DNA of 64,000 bases, from assembly GCA_028023455.1 (NCBI GenBank), contig JAQFVV010000184.1, forward strand, positions 1,364,001-1,428,000. Reading direction: 5' to 3'. How positions within the stretch are numbered: the stretch's first letter is position 1; each line of letters starts with the position of its first letter. Below are positions 1 through 11,638 of the stretch, in pieces. The notes below the pieces were generated by a model that had not been told where the DNA came from, did no database searches, and was given only the letters and a program-made list of their open reading frames with translations. The position numbers and the translations under genes were made by a program. The DNA is from Epiperipatus broadwayi (lineage: Eukaryota > Onychophora > Udeonychophora > Euonychophora > Peripatidae).

Positions 1-193
1 CGTTAGAAAAGTAGTAAGAGTCTATAGATTAAAGCAAGGGGTAAAATAAATGAAATATTTTTCTGTGTCAAAATTAATTATATGTATCTCAGTCTTATAA
101 TTATAAATATCCAATATGATATCATGTTAAAAGTTTTAAATTTCAAAGTATTGCTTGCTAGCACATATATTAAATGTTCACTCTGTATTCTTA
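1..193. other. Unassigned AT-rich DNA at left edge
   Basis: I see no gene or repeat here. A 64-codon ORF covering part of this stretch matches nothing I know and is probably chance. Confidence 0.4.
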
Positions 194-365
194 GTAGCCT
201 CAAAGTAGGTGAAGACCCTCAAACTGGGAATTATCTGTCAAGCGGTCCGATGCAGTGTGACATTACGCTTAAATGACAATAATTTCTAGAGTAATCTCAA
301 AGCAGGTGAAGACCTTTTGTGTACACCAAGCAGCCAGATGCAGTTGGCAAAATGCTTAAATGGTT
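194..365. repeat. Imperfect direct repeat, two ~75-80 bp units
   Basis: Unit 1 (194-275) and unit 2 (291-365) share in order a CTCAAAG block, AGGTGAAGACC, a CAAGC-GTCC/AGCC block, GATGCAGT and CTTAAATG, with small indels. The function is unknown. It could be part of a decayed LTR or satellite upstream of the Gag relic. Confidence 0.6.
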
Positions 366-1099
366 TACACGCTTTCATGCTAGCAAGATTAAAAATGATA
401 TCAACAAATAAAAGTTCTTGTGTAATATTAATTTTGACATTTTTTTTTGTTTGAAAGCCTCATGCTTAGTAAAAATGAAGTAGTGGACTCCTATATTTAA
501 ACTCAGGTCAGGAACGTGTCAGTTGTCCATAAATAATAAAATACTCATCAATCAAATTGTTTTATCAAAAATTAAGTCAATCATATGTGGTTTGGGGGTC
601 AATGAGTTATTACACATGCCCTATTGATCTCATTTTGCTCACTGGTGCCCATATAAATAAATTTGTCAGCAAATTTGATTGTCAGCACAGTAGTGGGTTA
701 GTTGTCTAAATAATAAAAAAACCAAATGTGTCCAATACAATTACTTGTACTACCTGCTAATATATATATATAAATATTTGTATATCACTAATCATTTGTA
801 TAGTTTTCTTTTTTCAGACATGGGAGAACAGTTGAACAGAAGGAAAGTGAATAATGTTTGTTTCTTATCTTTAATAGTTTTTTCTAAATAAAATACATGT
901 CTCATTCAAAGAATTAATAGAAAGAGCTAACCAAGAAAACATAGGCGAACTAAAACTAAACTATAAAAGGCAGATTACATAGATTGTGAAATAATATGTA
1001 GCAGCTAATGAAGATAGGGACAATGGGACCAGTAGTCAGAGACCTAATGAAATGTGCTGAAGAAAAAAATTATTTAAGTATACAGAGAGTGCCATAAGT
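366..1099. other. No gene seen; AT-rich DNA upstream of gag relic
   Basis: I see only simple AT runs, including a short TA microsatellite near 760-772. No second LTR-like copy flanking the downstream gag relic could be recognised. Confidence 0.4.
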
Positions 1100-2244
1100 T
1101 TGATTCACATTGTTTATTATATTATTTATTCACTTTCAAAGATGGAAGAACAATTAGATAAAGGATTGACTGACGATAGTGATGCGCCTTCAACCACCTC
1201 CAGTGAACAAGAGATCACTTTTAAAAATCAGATCAATAGGAAAAAGCGCAACCATCAAAGCAGAAAGATGGCTAAAGACGATCACGATGATCGAGAGACT
1301 TTTCATACGATCCTCAGAGAAATGAGAGAAGACAGGAAGCTAATGATGATGATGATGGAGAGGATTTTAAAGCTTGAGGAAACACGAGGGACCCAAACCA
1401 ACCCAGAGATTGTAAAGCATCATACAGCAATAGACACTTACAAGGCTCCAAGAAGTGATGAAGATGATCAGACCACACCAAAAGAAGTTGTGGATAGTAA
1501 AGAAGATGACAGTGGAGAATATGAGTCAAACCAAGAAATGGTTGCAGAAACTGATTTAAATACAGACAGGGAAAAAGATGTTCAGACCATTAGTAAAATA
1601 AAACAAAAAGTAGAAATGGAACAGACAATAAACTCCGAAATGAGTCTAAGGAACTTGCAGAGACCATCCCTTATATCTTCTGTAGAAATTCAAATTTTTA
1701 GGGGTAACCCAGGAGAAAAGCCCATAGATCATCTAGACAGCATTAAAGAATTTTTCTGTCTGCACTCTATAGCAGAAAAGGAAAAGGTTATCCTAGCCAG
1801 CCACTACTTAAGAGAAGCTGCCAAGGCATGGTGGAAGCTATTAAAAAACCACCTACCATGATCCAAGGATATGAAAAGGCCATTTAAAAAAAATATTGGA
1901 GTGAAGAAAGGCAGGAGGGTATTTTGCATAGACTGAACACTCAGAAGTATCAAGAAAACTGCAGACAGGGATATGCAGCCTACTTCATCCAGCAAGTAAC
2001 CACATTCAAATCCCTAACAGCCTTCAAATATGAGGACCAACACATCATCCGGATGATCAGACATCATTTACCCCCATGGATCCAAAGAATCATGCTTGGG
2101 ATGTGCCCTATGTCAATAGAAAAGACCATAGACTTTTTGACTGCAATAGACTATGGGAACTTGACACCAACCAGAAAAGACCAAGACTATGACCATTATC
2201 AAAAGTTAAAACCATATGTGCCACCTGATCCAGGGAAACAATAA
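1100..2244 (+). pseudogene. Gag-like protein of an LTR retroelement, frameshifted
   Basis: Gag proteins form the particle that packages retroelement RNA. The first 253 codons (1100-1861; a second in-frame ATG is at 1142) give an acidic, charged N-terminal half, then a Gag core with GNPGEKPIDHL, a heptad-like helix and AKAWWKLL. The frame then shifts by one base near 1855-1861. The new frame has a TAA at 1885-1887 and continues as 106 codons (1924-2244) beginning around a tryptophan-rich YWSEE block. The same block order (GDPGESP, VWW, YWSEE, HRI) occurs in the gag at 52.2-53.3 kb, so all belong to one family. No zinc knuckle, protease, reverse transcriptase or integrase follows. Flanking LTRs were not identified. 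It is a non-functional relic; the family call is firm, the clade is not. Confidence 0.8.
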
Positions 2245-2900
2245 GACAAACATTAAATGACAGATATATATATACAGACGACTGACTGACATGACCATAG
2301 GGAAAATGAGATTTGATTATCGGACCGATTTATTATAAGCCTATTATCGGCTAGATAATATTAAAAAAAAATGATCGCAGTGAGACATGTATAATTTTAT
2401 AGTTTGTACAGATGATATTATTCACACTCATGCTGTTCTCCCAGAGTCTAACAACTAGTCGAGTACACTTATGCGAATGTATCACGCATAAGTAAAGAGA
2501 TTTTTTTTTCATTGTTTTTTTTGAAGTGAAAAGAAATGAAGCAGTCGAATCTGAGTTCAATCCTAGCTTCATGACATCTAGCCATAAGCCCACTTCAAAC
2601 CCTAGTACTAACCTTAAATTTCCGATGCAATGGGGCTTTATACGTTCAATCCATGCTAATTTCCATAAAGAATAACTTATTTCATAAATGTGTATTCAAA
2701 TAATTAGTTTCAGATTTAAATTGATCAATTCTATTAATAAATTCATGATAGAATTATTCATGAATTTATATATTATAACTGTGTGGATTGTGCGTATATA
2801 TTTGTAAATATTTAAATATATATAATTGTTTAAAAGTTTCATTGCATCGGGAATGTTTGATTTTATTTTTAAATAATTTGTTAAAGTTTTATTGATTAAA
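2245..2900. other. No gene; contains a perfect 9-bp-arm hairpin
   Basis: No pol-like reading frame follows the gag relic. The only structure seen is a hairpin at 2467-2493 with perfect arms ACTTATGCG / CGCATAAGT around a 9-nt loop. Its role is unknown. Confidence 0.4.
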
Positions 2901-3085
2901 AGCTACATTCTTTCGATAAGCTTTCAGATTTTCCCTTTCCAAAAACAACAGTTAAAGTTTTATTAATTAGAAAAAAGATAAGGATTTCCTAATTAAAATC
3001 ATTTTCTGATTTTAAGAATTCATTTTCTAATTAGAAAATGAATTCAAGTTAATGAGTTTGAAAGCCTTATCGAAGGAATGTATCT
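2901..3085. mobile_element. Short inverted-repeat (MITE-like) element with central palindrome
   Basis: The left arm (2901-2927) and right arm (3057-3085) are inverted copies sharing TACATTC.TTCGATAAG and CTTTCA with few mismatches. Between them lies a perfect 30-bp palindrome at 3016-3045, starting GAATTCATTTTC. A direct repeat around GTTAAAGTTTTATT (about 2880 and 2950) overlaps the left end. It has no coding capacity. A miniature inverted-repeat element is the simplest reading; no clear target duplication was found. Confidence 0.55.
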
Positions 3086-3710
3086 AAAAACAACCAGTAA
3101 ATCTAAAAACATTGATAATGAAAGAAGTGCTAGCCTGAAGGCATCAGAGGACAGATATATAGCTCTGAAAAGTTTGGAGAAAAAAAAGCCATCTTTGTTG
3201 TAGAGAAGTGCAGTAAACTCTGTGTGTTTTAAATAGTGTTTCGATTATGGTGAAGGGCTAGAACATCAGGAATCTGGCTACGGTTCCTGAAGCCCTTTTG
3301 AGAATCTTCAATGAAGCTGCTAAATTCTTTCCAGACCAATCATGCTGCTAAAATTATGAAAAGCCACTAAAATGCTGTTCAAGTAATCAAACAAATGGTG
3401 CCTACATTTTTACCAACCTGGATGTGAAAACTAAGAACCAGTCCCGGAAGAAATGGGTAATATGTTTCCATAATGAACCTTAAACTTTCTGGCCAGTTTC
3501 GAACTTTACTTTACACTCCCTTTAGAGCTCTTTTATTCTTTAATGTAATAATCTTTATAAAACCTTTTATTCATGCTACTGTAAACTTATATCGTAATTC
3601 TCTCAACCTCTAGTCTTTAAACTTTCTCTTTTCTTACTTGGCAGTTCATTTATTATATTATATATATATTTGTGTGCTTTATTAATGTCATTTATTTTTA
3701 ATTATATGCC

Positions 3711-3848
3711 AATAATCTTTCGACTCGATGAGCTCCTTTGTTCTATTTGCCTCACGCAAATAATATAATATTAATTCTAATAGTAGTTCTCGCCCATTAG
3801 AACTAGATTTATACAATTCTATCAATCATCGAGTCGAAAGAAATTATT
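3711..3848. mobile_element. 138-bp inverted-repeat element
   Basis: The left arm 3711-3731 (ending CTTTCGACTCGATGA) is repeated inverted at 3826-3848 (TCATCGAGTCGAAAG), giving a ~15-bp perfect core and extended AATAAT ends. The interior has a smaller inverted pair, TTCTAATAG / CATTAGAA. It is either a small MITE or a stem-loop; there is no ORF. Confidence 0.55.
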
Positions 3849-4091
3849 AAATGTTTGTTATTTTTATAATTGGCTAATAATAAATTATTAGCTCCATTTC
3901 TAACCTATGTCCCCAGCTCCTATCTAATTTACAAATGTTTATATATTCATATATATAATGTTAAAATGTTTTTTCTCGTATTCACCAATATTTATTTATT
4001 CATGTATAATCTAAAATGTTTTTGTAAAAAGGGTAGATAAAGGAATCAACTAAATACATTCTAATTCAGATTGTTTTCACTTTCTATTAAT

Positions 4092-4633
4092 ATTCAGGAA
4101 GAGCACGATAATTGGGGCATAATTAATATGATTTACAAATACTTTAAAATAGTTTTCATTAAAAGCTCATTTGACTTTAATTAATTGATCAAGTCATCAT
4201 GTAGAGCATTCTATATGGGTTTTAGTATTCAAACGATGACTATCAAGTCATCATCTTCAAACATTGCTGACGTAGGGCAATCTTCCGCTCCGTTAGGCTG
4301 GTCGGTGATCATATTTCTGTTATTTTAAATTATCGAGGAAGAAAGCACTTCCTCTCCTGTTCATATTAGTCAAAGGGCATAAGACTTGTCAGACACAAGC
4401 TGCCATAGGACTTCGATTATCGACTAGCTATTATCTTTCAATTTCATTTTATAGCTCATAATTCATCAGCACCGTTACCTCTCTGTTCCAGTAAAGCCCG
4501 CTCTGATGCTCGTAATTCGTGATGAAGTGATTTCAATTAAAGTCGAACAAATTCTCAGTTATATTTAATTAAATAAGTTTTCCAATCAAGATTAAAGTTA
4601 TGCCCTAAAATACGTATCTTGCTCTTCATGAAT
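4092..4633. mobile_element. ~540-bp terminal-inverted-repeat element
   Basis: The left end 4092-4122 and inverted right end 4598-4633 share ATTCA.GAAGAGCA.GATA followed by GGGCATAA. The interior has no ORF, which fits a non-autonomous DNA transposon. A target duplication is not clear. Confidence 0.5.
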
Positions 4634-7013
4634 AGATTTGCGAATGTAAAAATAAATATCACATTCTTTCGTATAAAATTAGAGTAATAATTTCCATTAC
4701 TAATTAATACCTTTATCTGCTTTTATTTCTTGTTGGGAGCATAGACATAGACTTTCAAATATTGTGTAATATTCATTGGCATATAATAAGGACTGCCACT
4801 AGTATTATAATTATAAACTATGTTAAAGGCTAGAGGTGATTAATATAATCATTATTTAAAATTCAAACAAAACAAATTATTATTATTAAATATTTTCTAA
4901 ACACACTTGGTTTCTTAGTTCTTAATTTTTTTATAATTATTTTAATGTTGATACTCGCTGTCTGTGTTGGCAACCCGAACATATACATATGATTCGACTT
5001 AAAAATATTTTAAGTTAATTAATTATCCGATATTAGTGTCAGTTCAGGGGTCTCTAATCCTCACCAACCGTTGAGCTAGTTTTTTGGTGCATAGCACTGT
5101 GCCGTCGATTTAAATTTCTACTAATCTGAGCTGTTGAGTTGGGTTTGAATTCAGTTTTGGTTCAACTGAGTTTGGATCTGACTTGCAGTTTAGGTGGTGG
5201 GTTTTTTGACTGGTACAATATATATTATATTTATGATTCATTCATTAGTGGACTAAGGTTCGTGAGGACTTTCTATCGATAGCAGGGAACTGATTATTTT
5301 AATCAGAAATTCATTGATTAATTTTGTTAGTGATACACTATCTCTCTCTCTATATGTCTCTCTCATTCTATATATATATATATATATGTCTAAGGCATTA
5401 ATGTTTTTTATAGCCACAACCATTCATTTATTATTTTGCTTTGCTACTTACTCATCAGGACCTTCGGAAATTTAACTATGAACAATCCAATCTTTCACAC
5501 TCCCTCAAAGTAGATGTAGTTCATACCAAGGAATCCATTTTCAGGCATTGCCATTTAAGATGTGTATGGAAAGTCCAGCACATCAAAATATTATTACGAT
5601 TATTTTTAGAGATATGTTTTGGCTGGAGGACCAGCATTTCTCATCATCTAGTTGCATTTACTAGGAATTTCCTTTAGCAAAGCCACCCAGAGGTTCATAA
5701 CAGACCTCATTTATTTTTGTTGGAATCTATAATAGCATACTGCTTTCTTCATCATTTTATATCTTTATTTAGCAAACCTGAAAGGCTCTCTGCCATGTTG
5801 GCATGTCCTTCACAAACGAATTTCGTTAATTAATTAAATCTGACTGTATAATTGTCAATTATTTATTTAAGAACTATTTTGCTTCCCACACTCATTATAT
5901 ACGAATGATTTTAAATGTAATAATGTTTTAAATGCACATCTTTCACATCTTGTAATATATCTATATATATAAACAGATTTATTTGTAATACCTTGGAGAG
6001 GGCTAATAATATTTTATTGCTGATTGGTTTTTGGCCGACCAATTAACAAACTTTTACATTGTTTGTCAAAGCCGCATCAAAACAAATTAAAGAAAATAAC
6101 CAAGTTGTATAAACAAAGACTTAACTTATTTTGTACTAAATTCCTTAATAAATTTCTATAATATTGTTATTTTAAATAAGCTTAGTTTGTCATCACTCCC
6201 AATCTCTAAAGTTAATTACTCTATTTATTTAAATATTTCTTAGATTTAAATTCATTTCTTTATAATGTTGCCAGAAAGAATTATCATTATTATGGTTCAA
6301 ACCATTAGTAATCGATCAAATCATATCTGTACCATTCTGCAATTGTCAGAATCCATTAAATCATTGATTTTCATATAAACCCTTAATTATTTTGAGTCTC
6401 TATGTGAACCATGACCTCCAGCTGGGACGGAATAAAACCAAGCACTGCTAGTGTCATCACAAACGTTATCCATTAGTCAGAGAGGCAATAGTTTAGGAAA
6501 ATAGGTTAGGATTCATCCTTGTCCTGACATATGTATCTTGTGCATGGTTGGATTCAAGGTACTTTTGCTTGGATTATTGGTCTTGCTGAATGAATATACG
6601 ATTTTGACCAACACAATATATATGTAGCTCATTACAGATATGATACTATTTTGTAAAAAGTTTAAACCATCTGTAATTCTATTCCTAGAGTTTTATTACA
6701 GCTTACAGTAAAATGTCTATGGGAATGCTATCCGTCCAAATTGCCTACAATCCCCCCCTCCTCCCTCCCTCTCTATCATTGCTTTTATGTTAACTATTCA
6801 TTTTTGTGGTTTTGGAATACGTTAATTATTCAAATTAATTTAATTGTTGGTTAATAGCATAGTATTTGTCCTAAAACTGCCTATTAAGCTTTTTTCATCT
6901 CAGATTATTTTTGAATATAGTAATCTGATAATCTGATATTTCTTTTTTATAAACATTTTTTTTAATAATTTAATTAAATCCACTAAAACTTTCTATGTAT
7001 AACTTTTTATAAT
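4634..7013. other. No recognised gene; simple repeats
   Basis: This stretch holds CT/TA microsatellite DNA at about 5338-5390 and a C/T-rich tract near 6750-6775. A 78-codon ORF at 5441-5677 has no recognisable domain and neighbouring frames look no better. I see no promoter or RNA gene I can defend. Confidence 0.4.
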
Positions 7014-7939
7014 ATATAATAACCACATTCCACTCTTTTGACACTTTGAAGCAAAATATATTTATTTATTAATATTACATTTTATGGAGACAGATCATAA
7101 ACTAGAAAAAGAGAATATTAGAATGATAAGTTATACAATTAGTAGGAGGGATAGAAAAATAAGGGAGGCAATTTTAATAAAGAAGATAAATCCAAATATT
7201 AATAGAGAAAGTGGTTTAAAGACTATCTTAGTATAAAAAATAAATAAAATAAACAGTGTAAACTAATAAGAATTAAAATAAGTAGTTTGTATAATAGATA
7301 ATAGAGGGAGCTGTATATAGATTAAAAAAAATTAGAGTATATTATGGGATAGAAAATGGTGGAGTAGAGATAGTTTAGTAGATATTCAGGTAAGATATAA
7401 AATAAAAATACATATAAGAATTAAAATAATTAAAATAATTTTATAAGGGATAAGTAAATGGAAGAGGCAGGAATAAAATATGGGTAAAATGGAATTAAGG
7501 AATGGAATAAAATAATTAAAAATTAGGATAATACGTGAAATGTAAAATGAAGTTAAATTTGTGAATAAAGTAATATGTAAAATAAGGTTAAATTATGAAT
7601 ATAGTAATATAATAATATTACATTGAAATTATAAAATTATTGTAAAAGAAAAAAAGGTGAATAAATATTAATATAATAATAACTAAGAATAGAAATAAAG
7701 GGTAAAGTAGATTTTAAAGTTATATAATAGTAAGTTTTATGAATAAACTTATGGTAATAATTAAGTTGGTAAAATTGTAAAAATTTAATAGATATATGTA
7801 TGAAATATGGTTGTATTAATATAATGTTTAAATTTTTGTAGATCTGATGAAGACTGCTAGGAACAGTCGAAACTGTAATATTAATAAATAAATATATTTT
7901 GCTTCAAAGTGTCAAAAGAGTGGAATGTGGTTATTATAT
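7014..7939. mobile_element. 926-bp element with identical 66-bp terminal inverted repeats
   Basis: Positions 7014-7079 and 7874-7939 are inverted copies that I read as identical over all 66 bases. They contain the segment ACACTTTGAAGC. The ~794-bp interior has no useful ORF and is strikingly poor in C on the plus strand (hand count for 7141-7800: about 15 C against about 115 G). Just inside the right repeat is a hammerhead-like core (separate entry). Perfect arms suggest recent insertion, gene conversion or selection on the fold. It could be a foldback DNA element or a Penelope-associated terminal structure; the class is undecided. Confidence 0.75.
7844..7873 (+). ncRNA. Hammerhead-ribozyme-like core (stem II complete)
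   Basis: CTGATGA (7844-7850) is followed by a perfect 5-bp stem GACTG/CAGTC (7852-7856 with 7864-7868) around a 7-nt loop, then GAAAC (7869-7873). That is the conserved hammerhead core and stem II. I could not draw convincing stems I and III from the flanks, so activity is doubtful. It may be a decayed ribozyme or a related structural motif. Confidence 0.35.
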
Positions 7940-10900
7940 GTTATATATTAGAAAAGCAAAAATAAAGAAGGAAAGGGGAAGAGAAGTTATTGAAGATTAT
8001 ATTATAACTTTTTATATAAAAATATTAAGCAATATCTGTATTATATATGTTTGAGATTGCAAAAATGCAATAGATAGTCAAATTTACAGATAATATATTG
8101 ACTTCCCAAACCAACAACAAGTATTATTCCAATTTAAAAAGTCAAAAAATTCTACTACCCGTTTGTTCAAGAGTTCACCCCTCCGAGTGTTTACATTCAT
8201 TGGCATTACGCAATATTATTTAACTTTTTAGTATTTCATCTTTCCAGAATAAATTTTTTTTTTTTCTTACACTCTAAAATGGAACTATTGTCATCACAAT
8301 GAATAGTCTGAATATGTTTTAGGTTTTCATATCTGACAAGGAAGAGAGAAAATTTCCAGTATTGTAAATGCATTGCTGCGAAATAATAATATTAGTTGCT
8401 CGTTATATCATGTGACATTCAAGTATTAAAATAATAAATTAACCATAACGTTTCTTTTCCATTGCCAGAACTGAGAATTTTTTCCACTCTATACAACAAA
8501 AATTAATTCAGGACTCTTTAGCTTTTGAATTGCTCTTCTACCATTACACTAAACAATATAGGTCAACAGCGATATTTTAATTTATATCCAGTGATTATTT
8601 TAGTGGTTTTATTATTCATTTATGCATTTATAATAGAAAAATTAAATATATCTTAGAAAAATATAATGGCAGCTTAATTGGGATATAATTTACAAAAATA
8701 TAAAACTAATTAAAAATCTATTAACATGTGGATTGTTTATAAAGAATTGTAAACGATTTATGAAAGCCAATTTAGATTTTATGTTAATGAACTTTAAAGT
8801 AGTCATATTTTATATAAATTATTAATGAACAAATTGTTGTTTATATTAAAGTTATTTTACAATCATTTTTTATGATGTAAAATGACTTTTCATTAACTGA
8901 AGTCAAAATTGGGATGACCAGAAATTCTGTTAACCATATTAAGCATTCGGTTTTTCTAAAATTCTTATATACCACAAGAGAACTAACTCATCTGCTTTTT
9001 TACTCATTATTAACTAACTCTAATTATTCCAGGGTTTTTTTCTTTTCTATCCCATTTTAATAAAAATTGTTTTGATAGTATTTTAAGATTATTAACTTCA
9101 GTGGCTCCACTTTTTAAAAATGATTTTTTTTTTGCTTATCCATTATTAATTACACAAATGTTATTATTGAGTGTTTTTTTGTTGTTTAAAAATAAAAATT
9201 GTAAAAATAAAATATCTATAATACTTTTATTGATTTTAAACAGTTTACATATCTATAATAGTTTTAAACAATTTATAGAGTTTGTTTTTTAAACAACTTT
9301 TTTATATGGCTGATATAATTTTCATAATTAGTTTTGTTCACATGGATACCCAAAAATAACCAAAATTTTATAAGAAAAAATTGTTGCAAATTTAATCACT
9401 TTCAAATTATTATCCATTTGATGCAATATACAAATCTAAATATGTTTTTCATTTTTCAAAGTGATCCAGAAGTACTTGAAAAGTGATGCCTTTTAAGGCC
9501 TGTCATTTCTTTTCCCATCATTTCTAAGTTCGCAAAAAAAAAAAATTTATTCAAGAAATTTGTAAAACATTGTATGAAATGAGATCAAGTGAATATGGCT
9601 GTTAACTAAGCTGGACCATGCTGAATTTAATTAAAGTGTTTTACACTTAAGGCTTTGAGAGATGACACTTTATGGGGTGGATCTTGCACTCTTTTCTTTG
9701 TCATAAACAATATGTTTATATTTTACCACATCGCATAAATGTTCCAGAAATTGCAGATAAAATACCTGACCATTACAAGCTAAATTTGAAAGAAAAATGC
9801 TGTTTGTATAAAAAAAAATCAGCATTGTTTTAATTTTGAACTTCACTTGCAATGCTTTTTAGAGATGTGGAAAATTTAACATTTCAATTAAACCACTCAT
9901 AAACTTATGTTTTATGAGATCAGCTTTCTTGTAATCCGTTTCAAGCATTATAACTTTTTTTCTTGGCATCTTCTGTAAACTAAAACAGAATTTCACATTG
10001 CCAAATTTTTCAGTCATTATATAAAAAATTGACAAAAATGCAAAATGCACTCTACAAAGCAATGTATTATGTGGCCCCACAATTTCACATGATGATGTGA
10101 TTTGGTAGATTGATGCAGAAAGGTTCTTGCAAGGTGTATGCAACAGCAGAAGTATATATTACAACAGGCAAGACAACCAGAATGATTCTGGTTATTTGTG
10201 CCCACCCCCCTATATTACAAAGTAAAATAAATTTTTAAAAATCATTTTTAAATCTAATTTTCAGTGTCTTATGAAATTTAGTTCAATGTTATAGTGACAG
10301 ATTGAATAGAAATGCATAAAAATTCATTTTATTTATCTGCACTTTTTAAATTGAATATTATATTATGAAGACATACATTAGTTAAAGAAAACTTGCAACA
10401 AAAACATTAAATTTATTTACTCAACTTCAGAAATGTTTATTGTAAGTTGAATAATCAATGGACACTTAATGTCATTGCACATTTAAATCACCAGATTAGT
10501 TTCTGATTATTCACCTTCTTTAAAGAGAAGCAATGAAGTTTTTATATGCTATTCCAGATGACAAAACATTGATTTGAACCCAAATTTATATGTTTGCAAT
10601 GGGTCTCATAAGATCTGGCTAGTGTAATCATTTACTATTATAATTCAAGTGTGAGACAAAAAAATCTTGGATTTTTTTTTTAGATTACTAACCAACTTGG
10701 AATTTTCTTTCAAAAATAGCCCATAGTAACATAATTAGTTATTTAATGATTTTCTATAAGTAGCATCTCTAATAGCAGCTATTGAGTTAGTCTTAATTCC
10801 CAGTCATTAATATATGAAATCCAGATGAAATGTCATTGTTGCAATATTAACATTAAGCAAATACATATGTGAAACTTAAAATTATATTCACATTTTAATG

Positions 10901-11608
10901 ATAAGAATCTTCATTTTTAATGTATATCAAAATGTCATTAGATTTTTGTTATGGAAACTGGATTTTAAAATAGAAGAGAAAGAAAAATATAGTATGGATT
11001 TTGAAAAAGTAGAAGTTAAGAGAAGCAAGTGAAGTAATGCAATCTATTTTTACAATACATATATATAATAAAGAAAAGATTTTCATGTTTTAAATTAAAT
11101 ATTAATAATTTTAAAGATATTTCTAGCTAAATTTTAGCTAGGATATAAAACAAACAAAAATCAATTAAAACTGGCATTGTAACTGAAATCATGTTAATTA
11201 ACAATAGCATTTGTCTGAACCATTCTCAAACTAAATGGAACTACATTTAGTTTATACTCTATTTTCATATAAGGGAAGTAGAGAATATTAATCTCTGGTT
11301 ATATCATAACTAAAATGTATCTACAAAATGCGTAAAGAAATCCCATTAAGCTTACATATATCTAAAAATGCCAAAGCCAAAACAACTCTCTATTATATTA
11401 CCACCTGTACTAAACATAACATAAGAATAAAGAAAAAATGAATACTGTTTTTATCTTATTATATATTGTGTGTGCTAAAAAAATTGTGATTTGTTTTATA
11501 TACATATAATGATGCTAACATTATTTACTTATGGCCTCTATAGAAATTTTCTGATGTTTCCAGTATTAGTGTTTGATGAAAAAACAACTAATCTCTTGCT
11601 AGGCATAT
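7940..11608. other. No recognised gene
   Basis: This is AT-rich DNA. ORFs at 9101-9292 (plus) and 9670-10205 (minus) are short and biased, and I recognise no domain in them. The minus-strand run 9670-10143 is a little less AT-rich and might be an old transposase or cDNA relic, but I cannot name it. Confidence 0.35.
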
Positions 11609-11638
11609 GTTTCTGTCATTCAAACTTGACATCATCAG
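11609..11638 (-). ncRNA. Hammerhead-ribozyme-like core, minus strand
   Basis: On the minus strand CUGAUGA (11638-11632) is followed by a perfect 5-bp stem UGUCA/UGACA (11631-11627 with 11618-11614) around an 8-nt loop, then GAAAC (11613-11609). The core and stem II fit the hammerhead consensus. The expected GUH after stem III is not found (GCC follows), and stem I is weak. It has the same style as the core at 7844-7873. Confidence 0.3.

Noticed and set aside
5441-5677. 78-codon plus-strand ORF as a host exon
   Set aside because: There is no recognisable domain, and an acceptor-like CATCAG before it is not enough to support an exon.
9670-10205. Minus-strand ORFs as a small protein gene
   Set aside because: The overlapping frames are all short, cysteine/phenylalanine-biased and unrecognised.
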